Below, one piece after another: positions 21,828 through 32,143 of a DNA stretch of 64,000 bases (position 1 is the stretch's first letter; every line of letters starts with the position of its first letter). Source of the DNA: Closterium sp. NIES-65 (lineage: Eukaryota > Streptophyta > Zygnematophyceae > Desmidiales > Closteriaceae); NCBI GenBank assembly GCA_948144175.1, contig CANXME010000213.1, positions 310,001 through 374,000 on the forward strand. Reading direction: 5' to 3'. The notes beneath the pieces are model-generated. The model had not been told where the DNA came from, did not search any database, and saw only the letters and a program-made list of their open reading frames with translations. A program made the translations under genes and the position numbers.

Positions 21828-23342
21828 TCAAGGGGTGAGCAAGTGAGGCAAGACAGGCACAAGACCCAGCTGAGTGCAGAAGCGCTGATGATCACAAGGC
21901 GGAAGTGCCTTGGTTAAAACATCGGCAGTGTTGGCCTCAGAGGCCACGTACGCAAGTCGCAACTGACCACGCTGCTGCAACTCACGAGCAAGAAAGTAGT
22001 GGAGAGCAATGTGCTTCGTTCTGTGCTCCAGGCGCTGCTCCCGACACAAGGCTAGCATGGCCTTCTTGTCTACGTACAGCACCGGAGGAGAACGAGGCGG
22101 CTCTCCGAGGTCAGTCAGCAGGTAGGTAAGCCAGCGAAGCTCCTGTGCAGCCATGGCCCCAGCGTAGATCTCAGCCTCACAACTGGAGCCGAGAACAGAA
22201 GATGAGCGTGTAGCCCGCCACGAAACAGAGCCGGAACCAAGGCTGAAGGTGTAACCCTGTGACGACCGCTGCGTAGCCTGGTCGTCTGCCCAAGAAGCGT
22301 CAGCGTGCCCAGTGAGGACCACTGGACTCCGCCCTCCAAGCACTAGCCCCATGCCCGACGTACTGCACAAGTAGCACAACACCCTCTTTGCTGCACCCAT
22401 GTGCTCTGGTCTGTGTCTCCCAGGAGCAACATAGCGTGCAAGAATGCTAAGAGGGTATGCAAGGTCAGGTCGTGTGCAGGTCATCAGGTACATGAGGCAG
22501 CCAACAAGCTCTGGGTACGGGCCACTTGACTCTACGGACTCATCCGAAGGCAGAGCTGAGAGCGAGTGGCGAGTAGACAGAGGAGTGGCCTGAGGCGAGG
22601 AGTACGTGAAGCCGAAGCGCTGAAGGACCTGCTGCACCATGTGTGACTGAGTCAGGGTAATGGTGCGCTGTGCTCTGTCCTGGGTGATCTGCAAGCCAAG
22701 GTAGCTGCGCAGTTCACCCAGGTCTGTGCACGTGTGTCACTTCTACAGCTCGGACTTCACGTGGGCGAGTCCAGCAGTGTCAGCTGTGGCAAAGACCAAG
22801 TCGTCGATGTACACGAGGATGTAGAACGGCGGCAGAGAGGTGTCGGTGCGTAGAAACAGCGACGGGTCAGCAGTAGAGGGAGCAAACCCAAGAGCCACAA
22901 GTGTAGTCCTCAGTGTGTCGTGCCACTTGCGCGGTGCCTGGCGGAGACCGTAGACTGGCCGTCGGAGGCTCCACTGGGTGCCAGGAGGGAAAGCCCCAGT
23001 GAAGCCAGGTGGACGGCGCAACCAGATCTCCTTGTGCAGGCTACCCTGCAGGAAAGCAGTGCTGAAGTCAAAGGAGTGAAGCTCGTAGTCACGCTGAGCG
23101 GCTACGTGTAGCAGCACCCGAAGAGTGGTCATTTTCGGGGTGGGAGAGAAGGTCTGAAAGTAGTCAACTCCCTGCCACTGACTGAAGCCACGAGCCACGT
23201 ACCGCACCTTGAAGACAGGTGGAGAGCCCGGCGGCCGCTTCACCCTGAAGATCCACAAGCCACTGACGATGTTCGCCCCAGGAGGGGGAACCGCGTCAAC
23301 GTAGGTGCCTGTGGACTTCCAGGAAGCCATCTCTGCATCCAT
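21828..23342 (-). pseudogene. pol: E6 reverse transcriptase-RNase H
   Basis: RT from MDAEMASWKSTGTYVDAV through FSQWQGVDYFQTFSPTPK, FDFSTAFLQGSLHKEIW and the active site YIDD (Val to Ile, a conservative change). Two nonsense codons close together (SEL-stop-K-stop-HTCT, near 22740) are the only break. After them the frame is open through RNase H: GHADASWADDQATQRSSQG, SCEAEIYAGAMAAQEL, YVDKKAMLALC (Asn to Lys after the catalytic Asp) and the hallmark end TADVLTKALPPCDHQRF. This is close to a working gene. Confidence 0.9.
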
Positions 23343-24720
23343 AGCTGCCTGCCACTGAGAGGAGTAGGGACCCTCTACGGCCTCCGCGTAAGAGGGCGGA
23401 GTCAGTATGTCTAGTGCATCCGGTTCTCCCTCAGGGGTAAGCAGTACGGACGCGAGATGAGGTGAAGCAGCAGCCAGACACTGGAACTCCTCCTGCCTGT
23501 CCTCAAGGACGTCTGTGCCAAGAGCACACTCACCCCCGACGGACGGAGGAGAGACAGACGCAGACTCAGCAACAAGACTAGCAGCGTAGTCTAGACGACA
23601 GCGAGCAGAAAAGTCGACGAGCTCAGCAACAAGAGCAGACGCAGCAGTGGACTCAAAGGAGGGGTCAGTGACGACAGTAGCAAGGAGACGCGTGATAGTA
23701 GGACTGGGTCGGCAAGCACAGGAAGAGAGGACTCAGGAGGAGAGGGCAAAGGGGCACGCAGAGGTGCAGTGGTTAGACGCACAGACATCCGGTGCATGCA
23801 GGGACAGGAGGAGGACGCTGACGCGAACTGCGACCACTAGTGCGAGCAGCACGAACAGGCGACGCAGGACGAGACGCAAGCTCACGACGCTCAGCAAGAC
23901 CTCCAGTAGGACCAGTGTACAGAGAAGGAGAAGGCAGTGGGGAGACCGGTGGTAACTGTGAATGCGACTGGACAGGCGGTGGACACTCTAAGGGAGGAGG
24001 AAGACCAAGAACCTGCTGAAGGAGCGGAACAAAGTACGGCCGAGGCCGCGCGGCGACTCCAAACACAGCAGGGACAGCACCAGCACCCCCAGCGGCAGCA
24101 CCAGCGTCAACAGCACCTCCAGCTCCAGTACCTCCAGCAGCACCAGTAGCACCCACAGCAGGACCGCCGCCAGGACTGACAGCAGTAGCCCCAGCGCCAA
24201 CACCCTCAGCAGCTCCGACTCCAGTAGCACTCGCAAGACTAGCACCTCTGAGACCGGCAGCACCAGCACCCTCAAAGAAGCACCAGCTCCAGTAGTACGC
24301 CTCCAGCGCCGGGCAAACCACTCGCGCAGCTCCTGTGGAGAGAGTGGCTCCCGCCGAGACGAAGCACCCGGAGAACCAGCAGGCCCAGCACCGCCAAACG
24401 CCACACGAGCAGGTCCAGCGGCCGCGGGCTCCGCACCCCCAAGCTCTTGAGCTCCAAACTCAGCACCCCAAGGCTCAGCAGCTCCAGACGCAGCACCCCC
24501 AGGTGAAGGACCCCCAGGCTCAGCACCCCCAGTTGTAGCAACCCCAGGCTCAGCACCCCTAGTCGTAGCACCCCCAGGCTCAGCACCCCCTCAGCACCCC
24601 CAGTCGCAGCACCCCCAGAGTCAGCACCCCCAGGCTCAGCACCCACAGCAGTACTAGAGTCACTAGCAACCTCGACCGGCTCGACTGCATCTACCTGGGA
24701 CACACCTGAAGGGGCAGGAC
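23343..24720 (-). pseudogene. pol: E6 integrase-RT linker
   Basis: From the 5' side: PPQGPAPSGVSQVDAVEPVE, Gly/Ala/Glu repeats at 24660-24440 in shifting frames, a box SPQELREWFARRWRRTTGA (about 24340), Gly/Ala-rich sequence, and the Pro/Ser part (LYTGPTGGLAERRELASRP). It ends in VAELVDFSARCRLDYAAS and YAEAVEGPYSSQWQAAM with Gln (not stop) at the pre-RT site. Confidence 0.75.
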
Positions 24721-24729
24721 CCTGAGGGG

Positions 24730-25950
24730 GGAGGGGGTCTACCCAGGGGGGACTTGGCACAAGGAAGTGCGGTGGCGGGGGGAGGGAAGGAGTGCGGTAG
24801 GGGAAGAGGCGGTAGTAGGGTACTGACTCGTCGAACGTGACGTCCTGGGAGGACAGAACACGACCAGAGGTGGGGTGGTAGAACTGCCACCCAGGGGCGT
24901 CAGGGGGAAAGCCAAGGAAGACACAGGGAGCAGCACGAGGGGACAGCTTGTCAGCAGACAAGTCGCGGACAAACGCCCGAGATCCCCAGACACGGAACGC
25001 AGAGGCATCGCTGACCTTCCCCGTCCACAGCAAGGCTGGGGAGGTCTCCGGTCTAGAGACCCTGGGGTGAAGGTTGATCCGATGCGCCGCGTACTGAACC
25101 GCAAACGGCCACAGAAAATGGGGGGCAGCCGCATGCATCATGGACGTATGAGCGACGTCCATGACCATGCCAATGCGGCGCTCAGCAATCCCATTTTGCT
25201 ATGGAGAGTCTGGAAGCGTAAAGGTCTGGCGGATGCCTCGCGCACGACAGTAGCCTCGCAGAAGACCAGAGGAGAACTCTCCACCTCGGTCAGAGTGCAG
25301 ACGCAGAACAGGGAAAGTCCGAGCCGAAGCTCCTCCTGAGCTGGAGACGAGCTGCGCGGATCCAGTCGATCAACACCTCAGCGACATCACCCTTGCTGCG
25401 CAAGGGGAAGACTGTGGTGTAACGCGAGTAGTCGTCAACCACCAGCAGGAAGTAGCGCTCGTGACCCTGTCCACGGACGCGGGCCGGGCCCCACACGTCC
25501 ATGTGAAGCGTCTGCAGCGGGGCCTCTGTCGGGGGAAACTGAGAGGAATGAGGGGCAGCTCGGAGCCGCCCCTCGACACAGGGGACACAGGAAGGACCAA
25601 GCCCCGGAGGAAGGGGAGGGAGGGACCGGGGAAGACCAGAGACAAGGACACGGGAAGCCATGCCTCGGAGACGAGGCAGGGAGGGGTGACCAAGACGGTG
25701 GTGCCAGAGGAGAGTCAAGAGGCGACAAGAGGCGACACGAGCAGGGGGCAGACTCAGGACCAGACCTGGATGCTGCAGCAAACACCTGACCCGACGCAGC
25801 TACCTCACCAGACGCAGGGACTGGAGGAGACTCAGTGGTCAGTGTGTATAGGCTCGACCCCGGCCGACGTGTAAACGTGGCCAGGTGTCGGCCTGTCCGA
25901 GCGTCCGTGCAGTGGGTCACCCGCTGACTCGCAGGAGTGAACTAGTGAAC
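24730..25950 (-). pseudogene. int: E6 integrase
   Basis: Three frames hold one integrase. The zinc part LLWHHRLGHPSLPRLRG...CVPCVEG and first catalytic Asp MDVWGPARVRGQGHERYF lie in one open piece ending at SFGSDF. The second Asp region (LRLHSDRGGEFSS) follows in another frame. A stop sits at SP-stop-QNGIAERRIG beside the catalytic Glu. The C-terminal part (RWTGKVSDASAFRVWG type, DVTFDESVPYYRLFPYR) is open. A frameshift after LSPL separates the zinc part from the protease side. Confidence 0.85.
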
Positions 25951-25966
25951 CCCCGTATCCTGCAGG

Positions 25967-27628
25967 TCAGCACCACTCACCAAGTTTGTAGAGACCAGAC
26001 AAGGTGCCAGAGGGGGCAGCCGGACACGAGAGGACAGTGTAGAAGTGAGAGAGGACAGGACCCCCAGAGGGGTCTGCCAGGGAGACTGCAACTGGCCGAC
26101 CAAGCGGCGTGAGTGTGGTGCGGTCTCGAAAGAAGGAGCGAGAAGCCCCTGAGTCAAGTGTGAAGGTGAGGGAGGCCGAAGCCGACGTGGTACCTGAGAG
26201 CGCAGACTCACCAGCACCTGAGGGCGCGGACGCACTGGCACCTAGAGCAGCAGCCTCACCAGTACCTAGAGCAGCAGTACCAATGCCCGAGTCGGGCGGG
26301 AAACACCGGTAACAGTCACCCTCATCACTAATAGTCACAGCATACATGGCAGCAAGGATAGCATCAAAGTCAAGATCAAAGATAGCTACGCCTGCCCTAG
26401 ACAGCTCTCCCCAGCGGGGGATCTCACTAGCCTCCGAGAACTGCTGACGCCAAGCGTCCGTCACGCGGCCAAAGCAGCGCAGAGTGGGGTGAGCACCCCC
26501 ACACTGCTCACCCGCGCGGTCGCCTGAGTAGAGGACGTAGGTGCACGGGCCAAAACCCCCACCACGCTGACGCTGCGTGTACCACTCACGGAGCTGCTGA
26601 GGAGGGGGGATGTCCCGAGAACGCTGCTGCTGCTGCTGCTGCTGGCGCTGACCACTCCCGGAGCCGCTCCGCTGAGAGGTACCACCCCGACCAGCTCCAC
26701 CTCCTCCACCACCGCCGCCTCCACCTCCGCCGCCACCGCCGCCTCCGCTCCCACCGCTACCGCCACCGCCGCCTCCGCCTCCGCCGCTGCCACCGCCACC
26801 TCCACCCCCGCCACCACTCCCACCGCCACCCCCACTCCCCCCGCCGCCCCCACCGCCACCTCCACCACCCCCGCTAGCCCCACCCGCGCCCTTGCCCACC
26901 TTGCCCTTGCCAGAGCGGCGTCTCCCGCTAGGGGCAGACGTCGCACCGACCGACTCAAGACCAACGAGGTCGGCCGCAGCAGCAGAGGCGACAGAGGGCA
27001 ACAGGGGGGAAGGGAAACACCCCTCAAAGATGGGGGTGCGAGGGTCACCACGAGAGGCTCCTACAGCGACTATGCTCTTCTCCGCTGCTAGGAGGGCCTT
27101 CTCTTGGAGGTCAACAGTGAGAGTGGTGGGACAGACTGAGAGGAAGTGGTCCCTGACTACGCGAAGGGAGTCAGGGAGGCGAGTGATTATATAATAGAGA
27201 GTGATGTACATGGGGGGGGAATTCTTGGCGCAGAACTCAGCAGGAAGTGCGGGAAAGGCAGCAAGGTCAGGAAAGAGGTACGGTAGCATGAGGCGGCTCA
27301 GTGCAGCAGTGGCAGGGGAAGAGTAGCGCGCAACTATAGCGTCGTACAAGGTCTGAGCACTCTTGTACTGACTAAAGTGCGCGCCCTCAGAGGTAGGCAG
27401 GTGGCGACGCACAGCAAGACGTGCAGCAGCATCGCGCGTGGCCCACTGGGAGCGAACAGTGGGGTCAGCATCAGCAGCAGGGGCAGGAGAGGCGCCAGAG
27501 GTGAGGTCAAAGAGGGAGAGACCGTCTGCCCTGTCGCACTGTAAGAAGAGCTGCAGGTCATCTACCCAAACCTCAAAGTCAATGGCTCGACCCTCAGCGT
27601 CAAAAGCGAGAACACTAGGGGAAGCCAT
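25967..27628 (-). CDS. gag-pro: E6 gag-protease open reading frame
   Basis: 553 codons without a break, the most complete gag in the window. Order: gag N-terminus (MASPSVLAFDAEGRAIDFEV), capsid-like part to about residue 200, Gly-rich tract 251-312, poly-Gln, PPPQQLREWY (341-350), the unusual knuckle C362-X13-C376-X3-H380-X4-C385, a conserved block FGRVTDAW...IPRWGELSRAGV, and the protease DSGA at 492-495. About 20 residues around ITHLRTSDTRY present in other copies are missing in frame after LFPDLAAF. The C run before ATG 27213 is 8 long and keeps frame. It ends early (LYKLGEWC) by a frameshift before integrase. Expected role: particle assembly and polyprotein cleavage. Confidence 0.9.
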   Translation of the reverse strand: MASPSVLAFDAEGRAIDFEVWVDDLQLFLQCDRADGLSLFDLTSGASPAPAADADPTVRSQWATRDAAARLAVRRHLPTSEGAHFSQYKSAQTLYDAIVARYSSPATAALSRLMLPYLFPDLAAFPALPAEFCAKNSPPMYITLYYIITRLPDSLRVVRDHFLSVCPTTLTVDLQEKALLAAEKSIVAVGASRGDPRTPIFEGCFPSPLLPSVASAAAADLVGLESVGATSAPSGRRRSGKGKVGKGAGGASGGGGGGGGGGGGSGGGGGSGGGGGGGGGSGGGGGGGGGSGGSGGGGGGGGGGGGGGGGGAGRGGTSQRSGSGSGQRQQQQQQQRSRDIPPPQQLREWYTQRQRGGGFGPCTYVLYSGDRAGEQCGGAHPTLRCFGRVTDAWRQQFSEASEIPRWGELSRAGVAIFDLDFDAILAAMYAVTISDEGDCYRCFPPDSGIGTAALGTGEAAALGASASAPSGAGESALSGTTSASASLTFTLDSGASRSFFRDRTTLTPLGRPVAVSLADPSGGPVLSHFYTVLSCPAAPSGTLSGLYKLGEWC

Positions 27629-27769
27629 GACAGCAGTAGACTAGCGAGACCAACTGTAGGACAGGGGCAGTGCAGTGACAGAAGCGCTGGTCTCACCAGA
27701 CAGGGCAAGTCGGGCAGCTGAGTAGTGCAGTAACACGACAACACGGCTGCTCGGACGGCTCAGTAGCGA

Positions 27770-28696
27770 CTGCGGCTCCGCGACACCGGCGACTCGGCTG
27801 ATCAGGCGGCTCGGGCGGCTCGGGCGGCTCGGGCGACTCGGGCGGCTCGGGTGGCTCAGGCGGCTCGGGCGGCTCGGGCTGTTCTGGCAGCTCGGGCGGC
27901 GCGGGCGGTGTAGGGCGGCAGGGCCGCTGGTGAACGGTGGCGGGGCCGCTGAGTAGGGCGGCGGGGCCGCAGGAGTAGGACAGCGGGGCCGTAGGAGGAG
28001 GGCGGCGGGGCCGCAGGAGTAGGGCGGCGGGGCCGCTGAGTAGGGCGGCGGGGCCGCAGGAGTAGGGCGGCGGGGCCGTAGGAGTAGGGCGGCGGGGCCG
28101 TAGGAGTAGGGCGGCGGGGCCGCAGGAGTAGGGCGGCGGGGCCGCAGGAGTAGGGCGGCGGGGCCGCAGGAGTAGGGCGGCGGGGCCGCAGGAGTAGGGC
28201 GGTGGGGCCGCAGGAGTAGGGCGGCGGGGCCGCAGGAGTAGGGCGGCGGGGCCGCAGGAGTAGGGCGGCGGGTCCGCAGGAGTAGGGCGGCAGGGCCGCT
28301 GCAGAAGGGCGGCGAGGCCGCTGAGCAGGGCGGCGGGGCCGCGAGGTAGGGCGACGAGGCCGCGAGGTAGGGCGGCGGGGCCGCGAGGTAGGGCGACGGG
28401 GCCGCGAGGTAGGGCGGCGGGGTCGAGAGGTTGGGAGGCGGGGCCGCGAGGTAGGGCGGCGGGGCCGCAAGGTAGGGCGGCGGGGCCGCGAGGTAGGGCG
28501 ACGGGGCCGCGAGGTAGGGCGGCGGGGCCGCGAGGCAACGTGCGGCGGGGCCGCTAGGGGAAAGGGCCGCTAGGGCGGCTCGACGAGGTGAGAGCCCGAA
28601 GTGCGACTCGGGCGGAGCGCGCTTCGGGCAGGAAAAAAAAAGGTCGATGTGGTGGGCCCTAGGCAGAGTTCCCACGGGGGAACCTGCTCGATACCA
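27770..28696 (-). repeat. E6 leader minisatellite, hairpin and PBS
   Basis: About 27960-28310 has a 22-bp unit around AGGGCGGCGGGGCCGCAGGA. Around 28310-28545 has a 21-bp unit around AGGGCGGCGGGGCCGCGAGG. A CGGGCGGCT block is nearest gag. On the 5' side are poly-T, GGGCCCACC, the 6-bp hairpin (28668-28683) and the PBS. The long proline-rich frames are repeat artefacts. Confidence 0.86.
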
Positions 28697-28817
28697 TGAG
28701 AAAATGTGAACGAGAATGAATGACTAAGGAATGGAAGTGATACAAATATGCAACCCTGGAAATGTGTACCCCATATGGGCTACCCCACTATAGCCTACAC
28801 AATATCATAATTTGACA
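28697..28817 (-). repeat. E6 5' LTR
   Basis: 121 bp, one difference from the 3' LTR (C for T near the middle of ATATCATAAT). Confidence 0.93.
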
Positions 28818-30600
28818 TGCTGCTCACTGTCGTCTCGACTACGCCGCTAGTCTTGTTGCTGAGTCTGAGTCTGTCTGTCCTCCGTCCGTCAGGGGTGAGT
28901 GTGTTCTTGGCACGGGCGTCCTTGAGGACAGGCAGGAGGAGTTTGAGTGCTTTGCAGCCGCTGTACTTCATCTCGTGTCCATGTTGATTGCACCTAAGGG
29001 AGACTCGGATGCACCAGACATCCCGAACCCGCGCTCTTACGCAGAGGCGATAGAGGGTCCCTACTCCTCTTAGTGGTAGTCAGCCATGGAGGCAGAGATG
29101 GCATCCTGGAAGTCCACAAGCACTTATGTCGATGAGGTTCCCCCTCCTGGGGCGAACATCGTTAGTGGCATGTGGATTTTCAAGGTGAAGCGGCCGCCGG
29201 GTTCTCCGCCTGTCTTCAAGGCTCGTTACGTTACTCGAGGCTTCACTCAGCGACAGGGAGTTGACTTCTTCCAGACCTTCTCCCCAACCCCGAAGATGAC
29301 CACTCTTCGGGTTCTGCTGCACGTCGCTACTCAGCGTGACCACGAGCTTCACTCTCTTGCCTTCAGCACTGCTTTCTTGCAGGGCAGCCTGCACGAGGAG
29401 ATCTGGCTGCGCCGCCCACCTGGCTTCACTGCGTCGTGTCCTCTTGGTACCCAGTGGAGCCTTCGGCGGCCAGTCTACGGTCTCCGCCTTGCAGCCCGTG
29501 AGTGGCACGACACACTGAGGACTACACTTGCGACTCTTGGGTTTGCTCCTTCTGCTGACCCGTCGTTGTTTCTGCGCACCAACACTTCGCTGCCGCCATT
29601 CTACATCCTCGTGTACGTCGACGACTTGGTCTTTGCCACTGCTTACATTGAGGGACTCGCCCACGTGAAGTCAGAGCTGTAGTAGAGACACATGTGCACA
29701 GACCTGGCTGAGCTGCTCAGCTATCTTGGCTTGCAGATCACCCGAGACACAGCACGGCGCACCATTGCCTTGACTCAGTCACACCTGGTGCAGCAGGTCC
29801 TTCAGCGCTTTGACTTCACGTACTCCTCGCCTCAGGCCACTCCTCTGTCTACTCGCCACTCGCTCTCAGCTCTGCCTTCGGATGAGTCCGTAGAGCCAAG
29901 TGGCTCGTACCCAGAGCTTGTGGGCTGCCTCATGTACCTGATGACCTGCACTCGACCTGACTTGGCATACCCACTTAGCATCTTAGCACGCTATGTTGCT
30001 CCTAGGAGACACCGAGCAGAGTACATGGCTGCAGCAAAGAGGGTGTTGCGCTACCTGTGCAGTACGTCGGGAATGGGGCTCGTGCTTGGAGGACGGGCTC
30101 GAGTTGTCCTCACTGGTCACGCTGACGCTTCTTGGGTTGACGACTTGGCTACGCAGTCATCGTCACAGGGTTACACCTTCAGCCTTGGTTCCGGCTCTGT
30201 TTCGTGGCGCTCTACCCGCTCGTCTTCTGTTCTCTGCTCCAGTTGTGAGGCTGAGATCTACGCTGGGGCCATGGCTGCATAGGAGTTACGCTGGCTCACC
30301 TACCTGCTGGCCGACTTGGGAGAGGTGCCTCGCTCTCCTCCAGTTCTGTACGTCGACAACAAGGCCATGCTGGCCTTGTGTCAGGAGCACAGACTAGAGC
30401 ACAGAATGAAGCACATTGCTCTGCGCTACTTCCTTGCTCGAGAGTTGCAGCAGCGTGTTCAGCTTCGTCTTGCTTACGTGGCCTCTCGGGCCAACACTGC
30501 TGATATCTTCATCAAGGCACTTCAGCCTTGTGATCATCAGCGTTTCTGTACTATGCTAGGTCTTGTGCCTACCGGGCCTCACTTGCTTACCTCCTGACTT
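28818..30600 (+). pseudogene. pol: E4 reverse transcriptase-RNase H
   Basis: Continues E4 after E6. Two TAG codons (29071-29073 and 29077-29079) replace Gln residues of SSQWQ before RT. RT is then open from MEAEMASWKST to the active site YVDDLVFATAY, with two stops after KSEL as in E6. RNase H follows: GHADASWVDDLATQ, SCEAEIYAGAMAA then TAG, ELRWLTYLL, YVDNKAMLALCQEH and TADIFIKALQPCDHQRF. A PPT hairpin lies at 30793-30815. Confidence 0.88.
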
Positions 30601-30816
30601 TGCTTGTACTGTGATCTATATATGCCTGCACCTGCATGCTTACCCTTGTTAGGTTGCGATCACTGTCTTGCTTGTTCACCGTGATTTATAATCCTGCATG
30701 TGAACTGGCCTTGTGGCCTTGAGCTTGTGCTCAGAATGTGTGGTGACATTGTGATCCACCCTGAGCTTGACCTTGTCTTGTTCTCTTGCTTGTCCCCCAC
30801 TTTGCCTATGGGGGTG

Positions 30817-30939
30817 TGTCAGAACCATATTGTAGGCTGTAGTGGGGTTGACAATATGGGGTACAGTATTGTTAGGTTTTGCCTATACAAACCTTGTACT
30901 GTCTTGTTTCTAGTCATTCTTGTTTCATGCTTTGTGACA
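30817..30939 (+). repeat. E4 3' LTR
   Basis: 123 bp, TGTCAGAACC...TTTGTGACA, about 5 differences from the 5' LTR, followed by the second CTTGT. Confidence 0.92.
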
Positions 30940-30990
30940 CTTGTACCACATTACTGTTCAATGCATTCTTTCTTGCGCAGTCTTCTAACA
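30940..30990 (+). repeat. E3 3' LTR, right part
   Basis: Starts with the second CTTGT of the E4 TSD and continues as ACCACATT...TCTTCTAACA, matching the end of the E3 5' LTR (ACCACATTTC...CTTCTGACA). Joining it to 12251-12335 rebuilds one LTR. Confidence 0.9.
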
Positions 30991-31491
30991 GAGGCATGCG
31001 CAAATGCGTCATTTACATTCAGTACCAAATTCACATCGAGACACATGTCCAACTCATGCAAAGCAACTCCAACTCACTCAAAACAAGGGCCTTAGACATG
31101 TGCCTGCTAGGGCGGCAATGAAGACTAGAGTCTGCAGAGCAGTCGTCATAGGTTGCACGAGACGTTGGGTAGGTAAGAAGGAGGAATTTTATGTGCAGTC
31201 CGAATTCGATGAAATGTCTGCACGATACAATATTTTCGTCACTTTTTGGCCTTTGCATGAGAAAGACTAAATACGTCTTGTCTATGTTAGCATGATGATG
31301 AATTTGATCCAAAGCATTTGGACTTGATGGGCGCAACAAGTCGAGAATAAAAACGTGCCTCACGATAGATTGCGTGATATGCAGATGGCGTTGGGGAAAT
31401 AAGGATGTCTGTAATGCATAATGCAGGTAAGCGTTGAAAATAGTTGCGGGATTATTTGGACATGTTTCAACAATCTCGTCGGCAAGTGAGA
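30991..31491. other. Intergenic stretch, nothing recognised
   Basis: Lower-GC sequence right of E3. Short open frames on both strands have no recognisable domain, and I see no LTR ends or tandem repeats. Confidence 0.5.
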
Positions 31492-31819
31492 TCTGCCATT
31501 AGATCTGCACCGTCGATGCCCGATTCATCCTAGAGGGGGTTACAAACACGTTCGCCTAGGTGGTTATGGGTGCACAAATCCGCTAAAAAAAAAACCTTTT
31601 TATCCCAATGGTCTAAGTGGTTGTGATTCTTACATGGTATCAGAGCGGTCCCAGGTTCGAAACCTAGGGGGGGGGGGTTTCAGTAGACCTACACTGTGAG
31701 TTATCCGATTGATCCTAAGGGGGGTTATAGGTGGGTACGCATGGGGGGTTATGGGCGCGCAAATCCGCTACACAAACAAGCCCTTTTATCCCAATGGTCT
31801 AAGTGGTTGGGATTCTGAC
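31492..31819 (+). mobile_element. T1: degenerate TRIM, plus strand
   Basis: Two diverged copies of the TRIM LTR (31492-31634 and 31678-31819) flank a 43-bp internal part with PBS TGGTATCAGAGCGG at 31635, a B-box-like GGTTCGAAACC, and a G-run PPT (31665-31677). Both LTRs keep CCAATGGTCTAAGTGGTTG. Termini are eroded (TTTCAG for TGTCAG; CTGACG for CTGACA) and no TSD is clear. The internal part is about 50 bp shorter than in the complete copy. Confidence 0.8.
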
Positions 31820-32143
31820 GATATGCATATTACTTGCGTAACCAGTCCGCACAGCATATTTGAATGCCAAGGGGAGTCGATCGTTTGTCTACAGTGAGCA
31901 TGGGCATCATACGCTTAGAAATGAACAAGGATGTCTATGCGGAGATAACTGCAGCAACGGGAGCTAGGTTACGGGCTAGGCACGTGTGCTCGTGTGATCT
32001 CTGCGTTCGTTAGTCCTTAGTCGTTTTCCTTGTGCACACACTACTTGCTAGTTCACGGGGAAAATTGGCAAGAGTTTCACTAGGAAAAGTTCAGAACAAT
32101 GGGACAATGAAGTTGGCATAGCAAGACTACATCAGAGCAAGCA
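31820..32143. other. Intergenic stretch, nothing recognised
   Basis: No domain, LTR or tandem repeat could be identified between the TRIM and the GTCGAC-rich tract. Confidence 0.45.

Larger units (their letters stand above)
21496..28817 (-). mobile_element. E6: recent short-LTR copia inside E4 pol
   Basis: Minus-strand element of 7322 bp. The two 121-bp LTRs differ at one position and the TSD TGCTG is exact (21491-21495 and 28818-28822), so it is a young insertion. All domains are present in order. PBS is TGGTATCGAGCAGG (one base missing from TGGTATCAGAGC); the PBS hairpin GTTCCC/GGGAAC is perfect. Coding is broken by a few stops and frameshifts, so it probably used proteins made elsewhere or was disabled after insertion. 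Confidence 0.94.
12336..30939 (+). mobile_element. E4: short-LTR copia inside the 3' LTR of E3, itself hosting E5 and E6
   Basis: Plus-strand copia with both LTRs (123 bp each, about 5 differences) and an exact CTTGT TSD (12331-12335 and 30940-30944). Removing E5 and E6 leaves about 6.9 kb with the full family order: LTR, PBS, leader, gag, protease, integrase, linker, RT, RNase H, PPT, LTR. Coding is disabled by stops, frameshifts, a DSSA protease motif and loss of the integrase segment with the second catalytic Asp. Confidence 0.93.
7802..30990 (+). mobile_element. E3: old short-LTR copia hosting nested E4, E5 and E6
   Basis: Plus-strand element with 5' LTR 7802-7932 and a 3' LTR split by E4 (12251-12335 and 30940-30990). 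Removing E4 and the solo LTR at 10067 leaves an element of about 4.3 kb. Nearly all of gag, protease and the integrase core are deleted. The flanks (CAAGC left, GAGGC right) match at only 3 of 5 positions, as expected for an old insertion. The two LTRs differ at about a dozen positions, more than in the nested copies, which agrees with E3 being the oldest. Confidence 0.88.

Noticed and set aside
27641..28675. Long proline/alanine-rich open frames on several strands
   Set aside because: They follow from tandem repeats in the E6 leader whose unit lengths keep frames open. Similar frames at 6689-7198, 17841-18382, 33555-34274 and 59979-60942 were rejected for the same reason.
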